A stretch of 64,000 nt of DNA, from contig OY756151.1 in the NCBI GenBank assembly GCA_963576785.1, forward strand, positions 744,001 through 808,000, in the 5' to 3' direction. Source of the stretch: Chlorophyllum brunneum. Lineage: Eukaryota; Basidiomycota; Agaricomycetes; Agaricales; Agaricaceae. The notes below the pieces were generated by a model that saw nothing but the letters and a program-made list of their open reading frames with translations, did not search any database and had not been told where the DNA came from. The position numbers and the translations under genes are program-made. Shown here piece after piece: positions 48,888-60,849 of this stretch. Position 1 is the first letter of the stretch; each line of letters starts with the position of its first letter.

Positions 48888-50184
48888 GTCGGCTCAGATA
48901 TAGCCAATTGCATGTCGGGACATTAAAATTCAACCCCAGAGACGCTTTCGTTACTGCTGGATATTAAAGTTTCTGATACAACATTTCGAGGGGCGAAGCC
49001 TCGAGGATTGTGGTTGGAACCCGCAGAAGTTGACCCGCTCTGGTTAATTGTCATATTGCTACTCGGAAACTCACAGTATAACAATTGTAGTTGCCGATAA
49101 AGCATGATTCTCGAGACTGCCTCCTCGAGGTTTGTGGTTGGACCTGATCAATGTTGTATCCCTGATTAATATTAGCCTGATTAGTCATATTCGTACCGCC
49201 GTCCTTGTTCCGGACCGCGGGCTTTCCACGACACCGTAAAACCCTCAGAAGCCAACAAGATAGATAAGAAAAAAATTGCATATGTATGTATCGATAAAAG
49301 CATGAATAACTACCAGCATTTCACAAATAAAAAAGAAAAAGAAAAAGTTTAACTAATTTGAAAACTGTTCACCAGAGGATAAATCAGAGAAGAAAAAAAG
49401 GAGTGATGAACTACGAGTGGATAAAGCCAATTGGTATCAGGGACAGCGCCGTCTTGAGAGTTAGAGACTAGAAGGAGAAAAGGAGGAGAGAGAGAGTAAT
49501 GAACGAAGCAGTTATTGTAGTGTAAGGGAGTCAAAAAGACAAAGAGAGGTTTCCTATACGTATTCCAGAACGCAGACTAATAGCAGGGAGGGAAAGCGAG
49601 AGGGAGGGTATGAGAAAGAGAAACACCCTCTAGGACACTGGGAACCAGACCGGTACACTATGTGTGTTTGTGAGGGAGGCCGATGCTGGGGGGGTACCAG
49701 ATGTCGGGATATTGTATGTATCAAACGCAGCTGTAAGTTGGGGGTGTAGTGAGAGGGGGCGTGTGAAGGAGAGAGAGGTGGTAGTAAGCATAAGTTGGTA
49801 TCTAGGGAGAGGGATACCACGAGGAGCAGGGGTTGTGAGGGGTATTCACCCAGGTATGAAGTATGGAGTATCAAAGGTATAAGCAGGAAACCGTCATAGA
49901 GACTTTGAGAAGTGGAGATGGGAGGAGAAGAGGGAAATAGCAACGGCGAACATCATAAAAGGTAGATCAACGCCACCACTACCACGACGCGACGAAAATC
50001 AAAAGTCAAGCACCGATCAAGGACAACCACCACCCACGCCTATCCCATCCATCCATCACGACAACGACACGACACGACACGACACGACATGACATGACAA
50101 AAAACGTCCGTCCGAAATCAGAATATAGCACAATGCAGAACGAACCATCCATATATACACGCAACAACGCCACCCAAACACGTA
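48888..50184. other. Intergenic with purine-rich tracts; possible small Q/N-rich exon
   Basis: About 1.3 kb. On the minus strand (~49185-48923) two similar open units follow each other: NMTNQANINQGYNIDQ with QPQTSRRQSRE, and NMTINQSGSTSAGSN with NPRGFAPRNVVSE. They are in different frames, with no good intron between them. The rest (49340-49960) is strongly purine-rich on the plus strand. Confidence 0.35.
50058..50099. repeat. ACGAC/ATGAC pentanucleotide microsatellite
   Basis: About eight near-perfect 5-bp units (ACGAC drifting to ATGAC) directly after a short ATCC run, about 85 bp beyond the stop codon of the MSB1/Mug8 gene. Confidence 0.8.
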
Positions 50185-53100
50185 CTACTCCTCTTCCTCC
50201 TCCTCCAACACGTTATGCAACGGTGCACCGTGAACATATCTCGCTGGACTCGCGCGTCCCGTCTCATCAACCGGTACCTTCGGAAGCTCAATAAGCGTAC
50301 TGTCTGGTGCCTCCACACCACCAATACTGGTATTAGGGTTCGTAGCACCGGGAAGTGACGCGGTCCGTGCGGGGGGGTTTGGGGGCGGTGTAGCAGTTGT
50401 AGACACAGCAGCGGCAACCGTGGGGGCCGGAACAGGAAGAGAAATAGATGTAGGTGGTGTGGTAGTCACAACAGGCGTCGTAAGAGCAGTGCCGGGGAGA
50501 GTTGCGCTCGCTGGAGCACCAGCAGCTCGTCGTTCACGTTCACGATACATTTCAATCAACGCAGCAGTCTTCGTTCCCGCCGCCCCTGCAGCGGTTGCAC
50601 TAGCAGGAGCCCTTGGTCCTATAGGATGCGCAGCGCCATTTGCACTCGCGGGTCCTGGTGAAGTAACATTTCCATTCGATTTGGCCGAAAGTGGTTGTAG
50701 TGGCGGTGGTGATGGTAATACGACCGAATCAGCTCTCACAACACCAATTTTTTCCATCTCCGCTCTCCTCTGCTCAGAGCTCGTTTCAAAACTGGGTACA
50801 TCTGGAGAGGGACTCGATCCTCCTCCTGTCATTGCGGATAGCATCTGCCGTTCTTCGTCCGGATCATTGTCACCACTATACAACTGTTTCCTCTCCGGGT
50901 GCATATCGAAATATCCCAACCTCCTTTGTTGTCGCAGCGCATGTCTAACCGACAACAACGATTCCGGTTCCTGTCCCTCCTGCACCCCTGGCACAACATG
51001 TTCCATCCCAGTAGGTTCAGCTTCATGAGCATGCGAATGAGACAAATCCTGCGAATGCTCAGCGTCATGATCTTCATCATCCGCAGCATACTCCTCATCT
51101 TCGTCATCACCATCCTCATCCTCATCGTTGTAAGCCAACCTTCCATGCCCACCACTCGTACTACTTCCTACACTCCCCCCTCTCCTTCTCCTTGACCTGT
51201 GCGGAATTCTCTCAATCTCATCAATCTCCAACCCTTGCACATGTGCATCCATATCCACACCTCCAACCGCACTAGGTTCATGACTATGATGCGGAAGAAA
51301 ATCAACTCCCCCGGTTGAATTTGATCCCAACGAGGGTGATCGTTCACGATCACGTCGTACAGCGGCTAATACCTGTGCCACTTCCAAACCCGCCATATCC
51401 GGATCCCCTCCTTTTGGCTTGAGAGCATTAGGATCAACGTCCTGTCCAACTATTCTCCGTTGGTGACTATTCACAAGAATATCAACCCACGCATCATCCC
51501 TCGATTCCCTCTTCTTCTGTTTCTTCCTCTCCTCCTCTGAATTACCAATACCCCGACCCTCATCGGAATTGCGTCCCTCAGACCCACTATAAGACGCCAA
51601 CCGCGTCTCGAAATTCACAGGAGAATATTCCGCGGGAGGTATCATCGACAAACGTTTAGGACTGGAAACATTGATAACGTTCGTGATTTTGAACCTAGAT
51701 GCAGGCTTCTTGACCGAAGGAGACATGGTGGTGGCATCGGAGTGTATTTCATCACTCTTTGGTGGTCTCGGCGGAGCTTGGGTAAGCCTACCGATTGAAA
51801 GTGGTGGGAGCGAAGCTGAATTCGGGAGAGCACCAGTAGTCGAAGGTGACAACGAAGAAGGTTGAGGTGGTAATGGAGGTACAGGAGGAGGTGGAGACCG
51901 TGCTCTGTGGTTCTCAGCTGTCGTGGTGGTGGTCGGAGCAGCCGAGATGGTCGATACGACCCTCGTACTAGCTTTCGACCCCAGTGAAATGACTTTTGTC
52001 CCACTTCCTGGTTGCAATAATCCTTCAAATTCCATTTCACGGTATGAAGGACTTCGAGGGACGTGTCCTACAACATATGGTCGTCCATTGAGCGTCGCTG
52101 CTTGTTTCCACTGTTTTTTGGAAGGCGAGAAGAATTTCGGAAGACGTCGCCTTGTTGTCGATTTGATGGCTAGCTGTTGACGATATTCGAACGGCACGAA
52201 TTCTTCAAAGAGGATGAGAGTTGCTGCTGTACGTGGGTCTGTGCCCCCAGATGCGGTATTACGATTCGGTGGGAGAGATTTGAACTCGACCTAGACGTCG
52301 CCTCAGCTTATGCCCTACGGGCGCACACGAGCGAACACCTACCAAAGCCCAATTAACATCCCTATCCAATCCTTCACCCCGTTCCAAATCCATCCATCCA
52401 CCACCATAAACCAAATCACAAAACACATCCACAAACGCCTCCTCCACCACTTCCTCGTTGCCCATCACAGGTTCCGTATCCCAACCAAACGGTGGTAACT
52501 GTTTCTCCGTCTTTTTAATCTTCTTTGTCAACTCTGCGTCTCTCGAAGGCCAATTTGACACGGACAATGCCAGAGGAGTGCTAAACTGCAATGTGGCATT
52601 GAGGGGCGCGTCGGTGCGCGAAAACCCGGCAGCGGAAAAATCGTTCCATGACATTGTTTGACGTTTGACTGCTCGTGCCTGTTAAAGAAGGTGGTTGTTA
52701 GTTTGACTTTGATTTTAAAATCAAGATTTGGAGCCCAAGTGATGGATATCACCGACCGCGTACCTCTCTGGCACCTTCTGTCAAATCAAACTGCAACTTC
52801 TTGTCATCCCCAATACTGCTAAACCCCATTGACTCAAACTCTCCCCACTTCAAATCTGTCAAACTCCTAAATCTATCCTCACCCTCGATCCTGTCCAATC
52901 CGAAATAATCTTTGTCGGAAGCTGATGTTGGCTGTGACACAGTCCCGATTGTGAGGCTGGATGCCAAAGTAGGTGCTCGTGCAGAAGATGCTGTGGAACT
53001 TGCGCTACTAACGCTATACGCCATCCCAGGTGCCGTCTCTGGATAAAAATTGGGCGGCATGTTCATCCTCTTCTTGTATAGTTCCGAATATCTCGGAGAT

Positions 53101-54486
53101 AGCTTGAGCGTCGCGGGCGCGATCCTTTCCCATTCTTTCGAATTCGCGAGACCATTAATCACACCATTACCCGGTTTGGTGCGTGTAGCCCAGGTAGCGG
53201 CCGTTTTCACCAAATCTGGTGAATACATGCGTACATTGCGTCGGACTGTGGTCATAGTAACAGTTTTCGCGCCCTTGCGAGGGTGTGGCTTGACATTCTT
53301 TGGTTCATGGAGGAAGGGAAGCATGGCGGGATAGCCTTTGATCCATTCTTTGAGACGGATAGGGACACCTAGACCTGCGGTGCTGCCAGAAGGGTGCGTG
53401 GCGTTGGATTTGGAGGTCGCAGAACGCGGCGGCATATCTTGCCAGCGAATGAATGCAAGCATGATGTGTTCAGTTGCATTTACGGCGCGAAGATAATGAA
53501 CGTAGGTGTGATGGAAAGCTAGAGTGGCAGGTCCAAGGCCGAAGAGGAGGGGACCAAAGAGAGGAGAGAGTGTGGGAGGGGTATGGCCTGAGGAGGTACT
53601 ATTGGCTGTTAGGCGACTAAGGAGGGTAAGGATGCGGACAAGGATAATTTGCAGTGTGGGATTGAGCAATTGAAGGAAATTTTCAAAATGAGCTGGGTGG
53701 TAGCCAAAACCTGGGAGGTTGTTGGGTTAGTATGTGTAGTGCCACGTAGATGAGGGAGTTTCTCTCACCAGCTTCAGCGTCGCGAAACTTGACGTAATCC
53801 TCCCAAGCGACGAGTCCACGAACGTCCATACCTCCTGCAACTCGAACGACTCGCGCGAGGCCCCATCGCAAACACATTCCGAGCTCATGGGGGCCGGCAA
53901 ATCTAGCCTCCTCTCTCCACGCGCGCTCTGGGTCGTCAAATGCAGGGCTTGCCTGCGTCGAACACATGTTGAGAAAAGATCGAATCAAACGTTTGATAGC
54001 AGAAGCTGAAATATCCAACGCGGTGGTAGAGAAAATGAATGGAGTGGTGATGCCTCCGCGAGTCTCGAGTTCGTCGGCGACGACATTGACGAGGACCTCG
54101 AGCTGGTCGAGTCCTAGGACCACATGGCGTTCGTAGGCGAGATAGCCATAGTCTGTCTGCTTGGAGTGGTCGCCTGCTGCTGGATCGTTCTTAAGGGGGG
54201 GCTCGAGGTTGAGGGGGAGAAAGGAGCCGTCTGGGATGGGTGGGGGCTGGTTTTCAGAGTCAGAGTCGAGATGGTCTGCCCTGTTTCCGAGAGTCTTTGC
54301 ACGGTTCTTTGCCTTCTTCCGGTCCTTTTTTGAGGGGGTGGGAGAGGAGATGGCGCGGGCGGAGAGTCTGCTGCTGACTCTGCCAAACTCGTCTAGCGAG
54401 TCGGGGATGTGGTGGGGAAGGGTTTTGTGGGGAGTTGAGTTTGTGCGTGCTCTGGAGAAGAGGGAGGGCATGGGGGGCGACGCCAA
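50185..54486 (-). CDS. MSB1/Mug8-domain protein (Rho/polarity scaffold), 1,368 aa
   Basis: Four exons, 54486-53769, 53710-52764, 52678-52343 and 52290-50185, join in phase to 4,107 nt. The N-terminus is basic and Ser-rich. From about residue 125 the RhoGAP-like MSB1/Mug8 domain is clear: RGGITTPFIFSTTALDIS, IKRLIRSFLNM, GPHELGMCLRWGLARVVRVA, GLVAWEDYVKFRDAE, TPPTLSPLFGPLLFGLG, NATEHIMLAFIRW, then LQFDLTEGAREARAVKRQTM, SWNDFSAAGFSRTDAPL, PPFGWDTEPVM, VDVFCDLVYGGGWMD and TLILFEEFVPFEYRQQLA. The C-terminal ~600 residues are disordered Ser/Pro/Ala with acidic tracts. The family (yeast Msb1, fission yeast Mug8) acts in Cdc42/Rho-dependent polarity. The exon joins CTG|GGTTTTGGC and GAGAG|GCACGAGC show that this is one gene, not three. 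Confidence 0.88.
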
Positions 54487-54563
54487 CTGACAAACAACAC
54501 GCCAATATCACTTGGCCCCCTCGGAAAACGCCGACATCATATTCTGTTCTACCGGTGCTACGC

Positions 54564-55319
54564 CTAATACCACCCCCCCCGCTCCTCCCTCGGCATCGAC
54601 GTGTACAGCGGACGCGGAAACCCTCTGCTCACAAACGCCGTCCTCGGCACCGCCAGTGCAGCCTCTCCTCTCCCATCCTGCAAAGGCGTCTTAGGCTTTC
54701 GTCGCGATGACAACAAACAACAAACAACAACCACACTTACTTCTTCCTGCAGATCCTCCTTGAATCGCACCCGCGTCGCCGGAGCTGACCGCGGATACTC
54801 TCCCCGCTCGTGCTCTGCGTGCACTGCAGGCTCGGGACGAGGGAACGTCGCTTCATTTCCCTCGTACACGGGCTCCGGTCCCTGGACCTGACTATCCTCT
54901 ACTTGGCACATCTCTGGTTCTCTCGTCCGAGCTTCCGCCCGGTTGCGCCTAACGAACAATACCAACCCAACAATCAGCACCACCAAGACACCTGGAATGA
55001 ACAATCAGTCCTACCGTAATTTTTTACAATCAAGAATACTTACACAAAACAATCCCGACCGCTGCACCAACCCTTGTTCCCGTAGTCCACCGGGCCTTAC
55101 ACACCACCTTTCCTCTCCTACAAATCAATATAACTTTTGCACTAGAACTTTCATCTCCTATCACCGACTTACCAGTCCTTTCGACAAACCGTCTCAGCGG
55201 ACACCGTGGGCATAAGAACCAACAGCCACAATGACAAAAAAACACACAGTACCACTAAACCATTCCCATCAATAACGTAGAGAAGCTCCAAAAAAAAAAC
55301 ACTCACCAGCTCCGTACAT
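54564..55319 (-). CDS. Small signal-peptide/single-TM protein
   Basis: Five short exons from 55319. MYGA splices to VVLCVFLSLWLLVLMPTVSA (signal peptide), then ETVCRKDW. The next exon is RGKVVCKARWTTGTRVGAAV, and splicing then gives IVLCVLVVLIVGLVLFVRRN, a membrane helix followed by a basic stop-transfer. The cytosolic tail is acidic and ends YTSMPREERGGWY at 54564. A GTAAGT intron in the tail (KEDLQEE|) has a length divisible by three and could be retained. Two extracellular cysteines remain after the signal peptide. Small type I proteins of this layout are frequent in basidiomycetes and have no known function. Confidence 0.62.
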
Positions 55320-55724
55320 CCCGAACTCGATTTATCTAACGGTTATGGCTCCAGGCCACTTAAAGTATAACAGTCCAGCTGCGTTAGAGTTCCGTTGACC
55401 AGCAATCGGAACCGTAGGGAGGGTCACAGACAATCGCTGACGGTACCCTCCTTTCTTATATATACGTATCATTGGTCGTTTCGCTTGATGTTTTGATGTA
55501 CCACCACGAAGGCGATACTCGTCGCTTACATCTACTGTCACCAGGGAAATCAATTCCATTCGCGCACACCGCACAGCCAAGTGTATCGGTTATGGGAGAT
55601 GGATCGTCTATTTATAGACCATGTAGTTGCTCAGTTGATGCTTTAATCACTCCGTCCATTCTCGCAAACTCTCAATTAATGTGCCCATTAACCTACTACA
55701 CTAAAATAAAATAAAACCACTTCC

Positions 55725-57737
55725 TCACCCCCTCTCCTCACCACTCCCTCGATACACATACTCTCTCGCATCATTCCTCCCTCTCTCAACATCCACACCC
55801 ACAAGTATCGGCACAGCAACCCAAATCATCCCAACCAAAAACCAAAACGCATACCTTATATTCCCCGTCAAATCCGCAATAACACCCACCACCAGCGGTC
55901 CAACAAACGAACTACTCTTATCCGTAATCGAAAACAACCCATACCACCGCGCTTCTTCCCCAGGTGGAATCATCTCTGCGTAAAACGCTCTTGCATATCC
56001 TTGAAAAGCACCATAAACAGACCCAAAAATCACCGCTAACCCGAACATCTCCCCGGGTGTTGTCAAACCGCCAAACCGAATCGAAGTACCTTGAATGAGG
56101 AAACCGAGGCAACCGTACAGAGGGATTAATGAAGCAAGGAGGACGAGTGTAATTAAGATTGTTAAATTTGAGACGGCCAGTTTACGTTGGATCCGTGGCC
56201 AGATGAGGGAACCTAGGATTCCAGATGTCGGTGTCAGAACTCCGATGAGTATTAACGAGGATGCAGGCATGTGCAACGATGTTTTCGCGAAGAGTACAGC
56301 GGTCGAAGTCATTGTCGTAAAGCCTATCAAGGAGGAATCTAATCAGCACAGTAAGGAAAAGCAGGTGAAAAGGACGAACCGTCAGACAACAAAAACCATG
56401 CTGCGAGATACTTGAACGTATTTCTCAGCTTCACAACCTCAGTCCACTTCAACATATTCCCCAGCCTGATCCACGCTGCACAAATCTCCCTCCACAACCT
56501 CCACTCCCTTTGTTCTCCCCCCCTCTCCGTTTCGCTATTTGCCCCGTCACCCACCTCCGTCCACCCATCATCAATTTCTCCCTCTTCCAAATGTTTCACC
56601 TCACCCGCACCGGGTAGCCACACCGCCGCCGGAATCGAGAAAGCTGCCCACCATATCCCACTCAATCCAATAGCAAGCCTAAGTGCAAAGGTCGACCCTC
56701 CCAGTTTCGTCACGGGCACAAGTGCGACTATCAACAAGAATATCCCCGCAGCATAGCCCATAGCTATACCAAGCGATGAAATTCTCGACGTTGCTCGCGA
56801 TAACGTCGCGTCGTACTCGCTTTTCTGTACCATTGATGGAGAAGTGGCGAGAAGAGGCTGTGATGGTATCATTGATTGACGGGGGATGAGTGGTGCTTCA
56901 GGACTCTCGCCGTCTAAATCCGCATCAAGTGAGACTGAACCATTTTGCGCAGCATCAGCGCTCTGGTCCGACTGTCGTTCACGCAGCATTTCTTGTTGTA
57001 TCTGTTGAACCTCGGGAGATTCTTTTGCGAGAGACGGTAGATACGCATTCATTGCCACCACAGACGCGCCGAAGCTCACATTTGCCAAGATAGCAAGCAG
57101 TGCAGACGCATACCATATTGGTGAGTCGGAGGGTAAAAGGAGGAAGAGCACGGCCGAGAAGGATCCGAGCGCAGCGAAGAAGAGCAGTAGTCGCTTCCGA
57201 TGAGGTGCTGAGGCATCATATGTCTCAGCTCATAACCACCGAAGAAGCTGGTGGACGTACGGTGATCAGCAATTCCACCCATGGATATCACTGTAAGCGC
57301 TTGAAGAGCTACGGATATCGAATAGACGTAAAGACTGGAAAGCCGTCGTTGAACATACGAACGGGAGAGCCGGAGGAACAAGGTACCTAAAGCTTGCTGT
57401 GTCAATCCACATCCAAAGAATCTTCACTTCACACCTCTCCGCATCAGCCAATGCTTCCGCCCTCGTTGAAACAGTGCCATTCGCAGGTAGGGATATGGGT
57501 TTCATCAACGAACACGGTTGCGTTCGATCTGGAGCAATATATCCATTATCCCTCGCAAATTGCTCCAGGCATATTGGGAGGAAAAGCGTCAATGATACTA
57601 TGACAAATACTTCACTGACGTTGTGAATGAAGGTGAGTAAGTTGAGATGAGAGGGGGTTTGAGGTAGCGTACCTAGCAAAAGCGTAACTTAACCAACCGT
57701 ATAGTTTCTTTTTGTAGGGTGAGGATATTGATGGCAT
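55725..57737 (-). CDS. ATG22: Atg22-like vacuolar amino-acid effluxer (MFS)
   Basis: The Atg22 family exports amino acids from the vacuole after autophagic breakdown. The start at 57737 (MPSISSPYKKKLYGWLSYAF) splices to SEVFVIVSLTLFLPICLEQF. A lumenal loop follows (APDRTQPCSLMKPISL, KILWMWIDTASF), then SLYVYSISVALQALTVISMG with GGIADH, KRLLLFFAALGSFSAVLFLL, a large acidic cytosolic loop (QQIQQEMLRERQSDQ to ATSRISSLG), IAMGYAAGIFLLIVALVPVT, LRNTFKYLAAWFLLSDG, FTTMTSTAVLFAKTSLHMP, RAFYAEMIPPGEEARWYGLF, SITDKSSSFVGPLVVGVIAD and YAFWFLVGMIWVAVPILVGV. The order and the late PPGEEARWYGLFSITDKSSSF motif are typical of Atg22. Introns are short and in phase, and the gene appears complete. Confidence 0.9.
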
Positions 57738-58365
57738 TAGGAATGGTCGTGGTCAGGTCAGCGCATGCAGGTCGGATGTTGAGGTGAGGGCTCTGATTGT
57801 AGCACAGAGACAAATTCAGTACCGTGGGATGCACTAATTATAGGCATCATGACCTCTCGGTTCACCATTCAATTACTCATGCACGCAATAGCCGAATTTT
57901 TGACTGTAAAAGTACCTCGACGTACCGCTATGTCATGTACACATTGGGATGGGCATGGACAACAGACAATGGCATGCCTCTGGCCGTTCTTCGCAGACGT
58001 GCTCATATTTCTTCACGGGACTTCGGGCAACTGACACAATACCGCAACAGCGTTTGAGGTGGCGTTGAACAGTGTCGCGTATGGTACCGTACCTTCTATT
58101 GTTATCTATGTTGACGCGCAGTCTCTGATATACGCGAGCAAGGTTATCTTCGTAAAGTCAATCCCACCTGATTGCCAGCCATCTCAAGTGAGGTGTTACA
58201 CCCGCCACAGAGTTGATATTGCTTCTCATGTGCGATTCCACTGCTGTGTTTCTCCAAGTCGGCTCAGACAATCGAAGCGTTGATATGCACAAATAGAAAT
58301 GTGGCCAGTTTATAAACCTTGGTTACTTGTGGCCCAGTAAACAATTTCAAGACACTCGAAGCGAA
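57738..58365. other. Divergent intergenic region, no gene recognised
   Basis: About 630 bp between the minus-strand Atg22 gene and the plus-strand DUF6533-like gene. Open frames are without motifs. Confidence 0.4.
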
Positions 58366-60334
58366 ATGGATAAAATGGGCCTGGCGCCCGAAGACTACGC
58401 TGACAATTTTCGCCTCGCGCTCCTGACGGGCTACGTTAACTGTATGTTCCAATCCTCTATATCTTCGAGTTGATTTATTTACATAGATTCATTCACGCCA
58501 GTTGCCGCGATAACAGTCTTAGTTTATGAGACCCTCCGCATCATACCCCGAGAAGTGAGTGCGCAGTCACGGATAACAAGTTCTGCTGACAAGGATGCAG
58601 GCAGAGCACATGTATCAGTGCGTGCCATACACGGACGCATCCCTCTTCTATCTCACCTGTTGCTCAAACCTAGCGGAAAGTGGACGCTGATTCGTACTGT
58701 GTACTTTTCCTTCCGCCTATCGGCCTTCTTGGCAATAAGGTTAGCACCCCACCGAACCTCTGAGCCGAAAACACACGCTCATATTATTTAGCATCACCGT
58801 TTACAGTGAGTGCATTAAAGTCCGTCTGTCAACTAGAAGCCCATTTATATTCTATTGCCAGTTTGGCATCATAGCTTCAGTCGAAGTCCAGTGAGGTTTT
58901 GTCTTCTTCGCTTTTATCATGGTTCTTACCTGCCCAAACTTGATAGGTGTGAGTGATTATCTCTAGAAATCAAGCACACTACAACCCGTACCAGTTGTGT
59001 CATAGCGTACCAATTATTTGCAACCTTGTAAGCACTCCTTTCCGTGTTATGAAACATGGGTCAAATGTTGTTCGTAGCCCTATACAAGTCCTGCTTTCGG
59101 CAGCGCTGAAGATTCTACTCATATTACGTCTCAGAGCACTATGGAACCAGAACATGATTGGTGAGTCCTTGGCACTTATGTTCTAGATCTGATAAAAATG
59201 TTCAGTTACAATCACCTTATGTCTTGTGACGATTGGTGAGTGAGGTCGAGGTTTGTGGGAGGGGAGACCACTTATGTGACTTTTGCTCATTAAGCTGAAG
59301 TTCTAGTAAGTCTGTTGCACATAGCTTCAAACAATTTTGCTTATTTGTTGGAATGGGGGATTAGACTGGCCTGTTATTGGCAATCGGTGTTGCCGTACGC
59401 ATTGGTAGCAGTGCTATCAACGCGTTTCCACTTAACGGCTGTCAATCGAAAGATTTTTCCCAAAATATGCAGGATGGGCTCGCATTGGGAATGGCATATT
59501 TGTGAGCCCTGTTTACTTTCCGCTCTATCTATTGATTGAGTTTAATGCACCCATAGAGTGGCCAGACTATTCTCTGCAACTGTTGAAGTCCTGTTGACGC
59601 TCATCAAGCTCGTGAAAATGTCCAGGCAGCCCGGGTTTGTTGGCCGACCGTTCCACGAGAAGTTATTGCAGGTGAAAAGTCTTACCCCGGTTGTCTACGT
59701 CTTTTACCGTGATGGGACTTTGTTCTTCATCCCGTGAGTAGATCATTGTCGACTCTGTCTCATAAGTAGTGCTGATTTATCACCTTCAGGCTTTTGAGTA
59801 GGCAAAAACATCGTGGTTTGTGAGAATTAGAATACTGATATTCGCGGGAAATAGCATTAGCAATTCTTCAGTCTATTTCCGATGTAATCACCGAAACCAT
59901 GAATTCAGTAACCTTCGCTCAGATCGACTATAGTGTGTACGTTTTCCCCCTCTTTATCTTTTTTGTCTCCCACTGATTCCCATGAACAAAGGGCGCTTGC
60001 AACCATGTACTACTTGATGGTATAGTCACCCCTTTACCAATAATTGGTCCATAACAGTGAATAATTTCAGGGAACACGGTTGATACTCAACCTTCGCGAA
60101 GCCAACTGCAAGTTGATGGAGTCTATGGCCTCGCGACCAGCACACTCGATTTTGTGGTTTCGGCATGGAACGACACAGGAGGGGAGTGAGGAGGCCATGG
60201 ACTGTGATCACGAGGTTCCTTCAGACAGTATTGTGGAGGGGCGTTGCAACCAAACTGTCAGCACATACGGTGAGGGATTGATGCAAACGTGGAAGTGGAG
60301 GGTGAAAGATGAGGCGTTAACAGCCACGGTGTAG
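58366..60334 (+). CDS. DUF6533-like fungal multi-pass membrane protein, copy 2
   Basis: The ATG at 58366 opens MDKMGLAPEDYADNFRLALL. An intron (58442-58486) joins it to YSFTPVAAITVLVYETLRII, the DUF6533 N-terminal motif. Later pieces are KPSGKWTLIRTVYFSFRLSA (~58672), VIAYQLFATL, PIQVLLSAALKILLILRLRA with LWNQNMI (~59080-59160), VTITLCLVTI, RLFSATVEVLLTLIKLVKMS (~59565), TPVVYVFYRDGTLFFIP (~59690), SDVITETMNSVTFAQIDYSV and ALATMYYLMVGTRLILNLRE (~60000-60090), then a charged tail to 60334. The order fits this seven-helix fungal family, whose function is unknown. The join between exon 2 and the KPSGKW exon was not resolved in phase, so decay is possible. Confidence 0.6.
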
Positions 60335-60849
60335 ATGTTTTTAACACCTAGTCGTGTATAAAGACGGAAGTCTTCCTAGTTATCCCTAGCGAATAATACA
60401 GCTCACGTCGGGATTCTTCAGAATTTTTTCAACTGCTCAAATATCTCCCATCTTTCGATTGTTCTTAACTTGTCTCTCAATTATTCGACCTGGTCGTGAA
60501 GCCCAGCGACTGGTTGCTGGTGAAACCATGATGCCACTGCTTAAAATATGAGTCAGGCCAAGTGATCTTGTCAAAAATCTTTAGTACTCCACGTGAAAAT
60601 AAAATAGCTTGGCAGATCGCAGTTCCGTTGCACACCCTACAAGACATCACAATGATCAATAGGTATGTTAGTGTAGTTGACAACAATCTGACAGATCCAT
60701 TAGTGCAAGCCCTTTTGAGGGTGCGAGGCACCTGCGTTCCAAAATTATACAAAATCATATGTAATATAGCAATGTTACTGAGGCGGAATCGGCATGGCAT
60801 GAAGCAGGTGGAATGAGTATTGAGCTCAATCTATAGTTTCTTCTAGGGG
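60335..60849. other. Convergent 3' region, no gene recognised
   Basis: About 515 bp between the convergent ends of the DUF6533-like gene and SMT3; probably their 3' UTRs. Confidence 0.4.

Noticed and set aside
50420..51028. 202-codon plus-strand frame opposite the MSB1/Mug8 gene
   Set aside because: It is the antisense of the Ala/Pro/Thr-rich tail, and its composition mirrors that low-complexity coding sequence.
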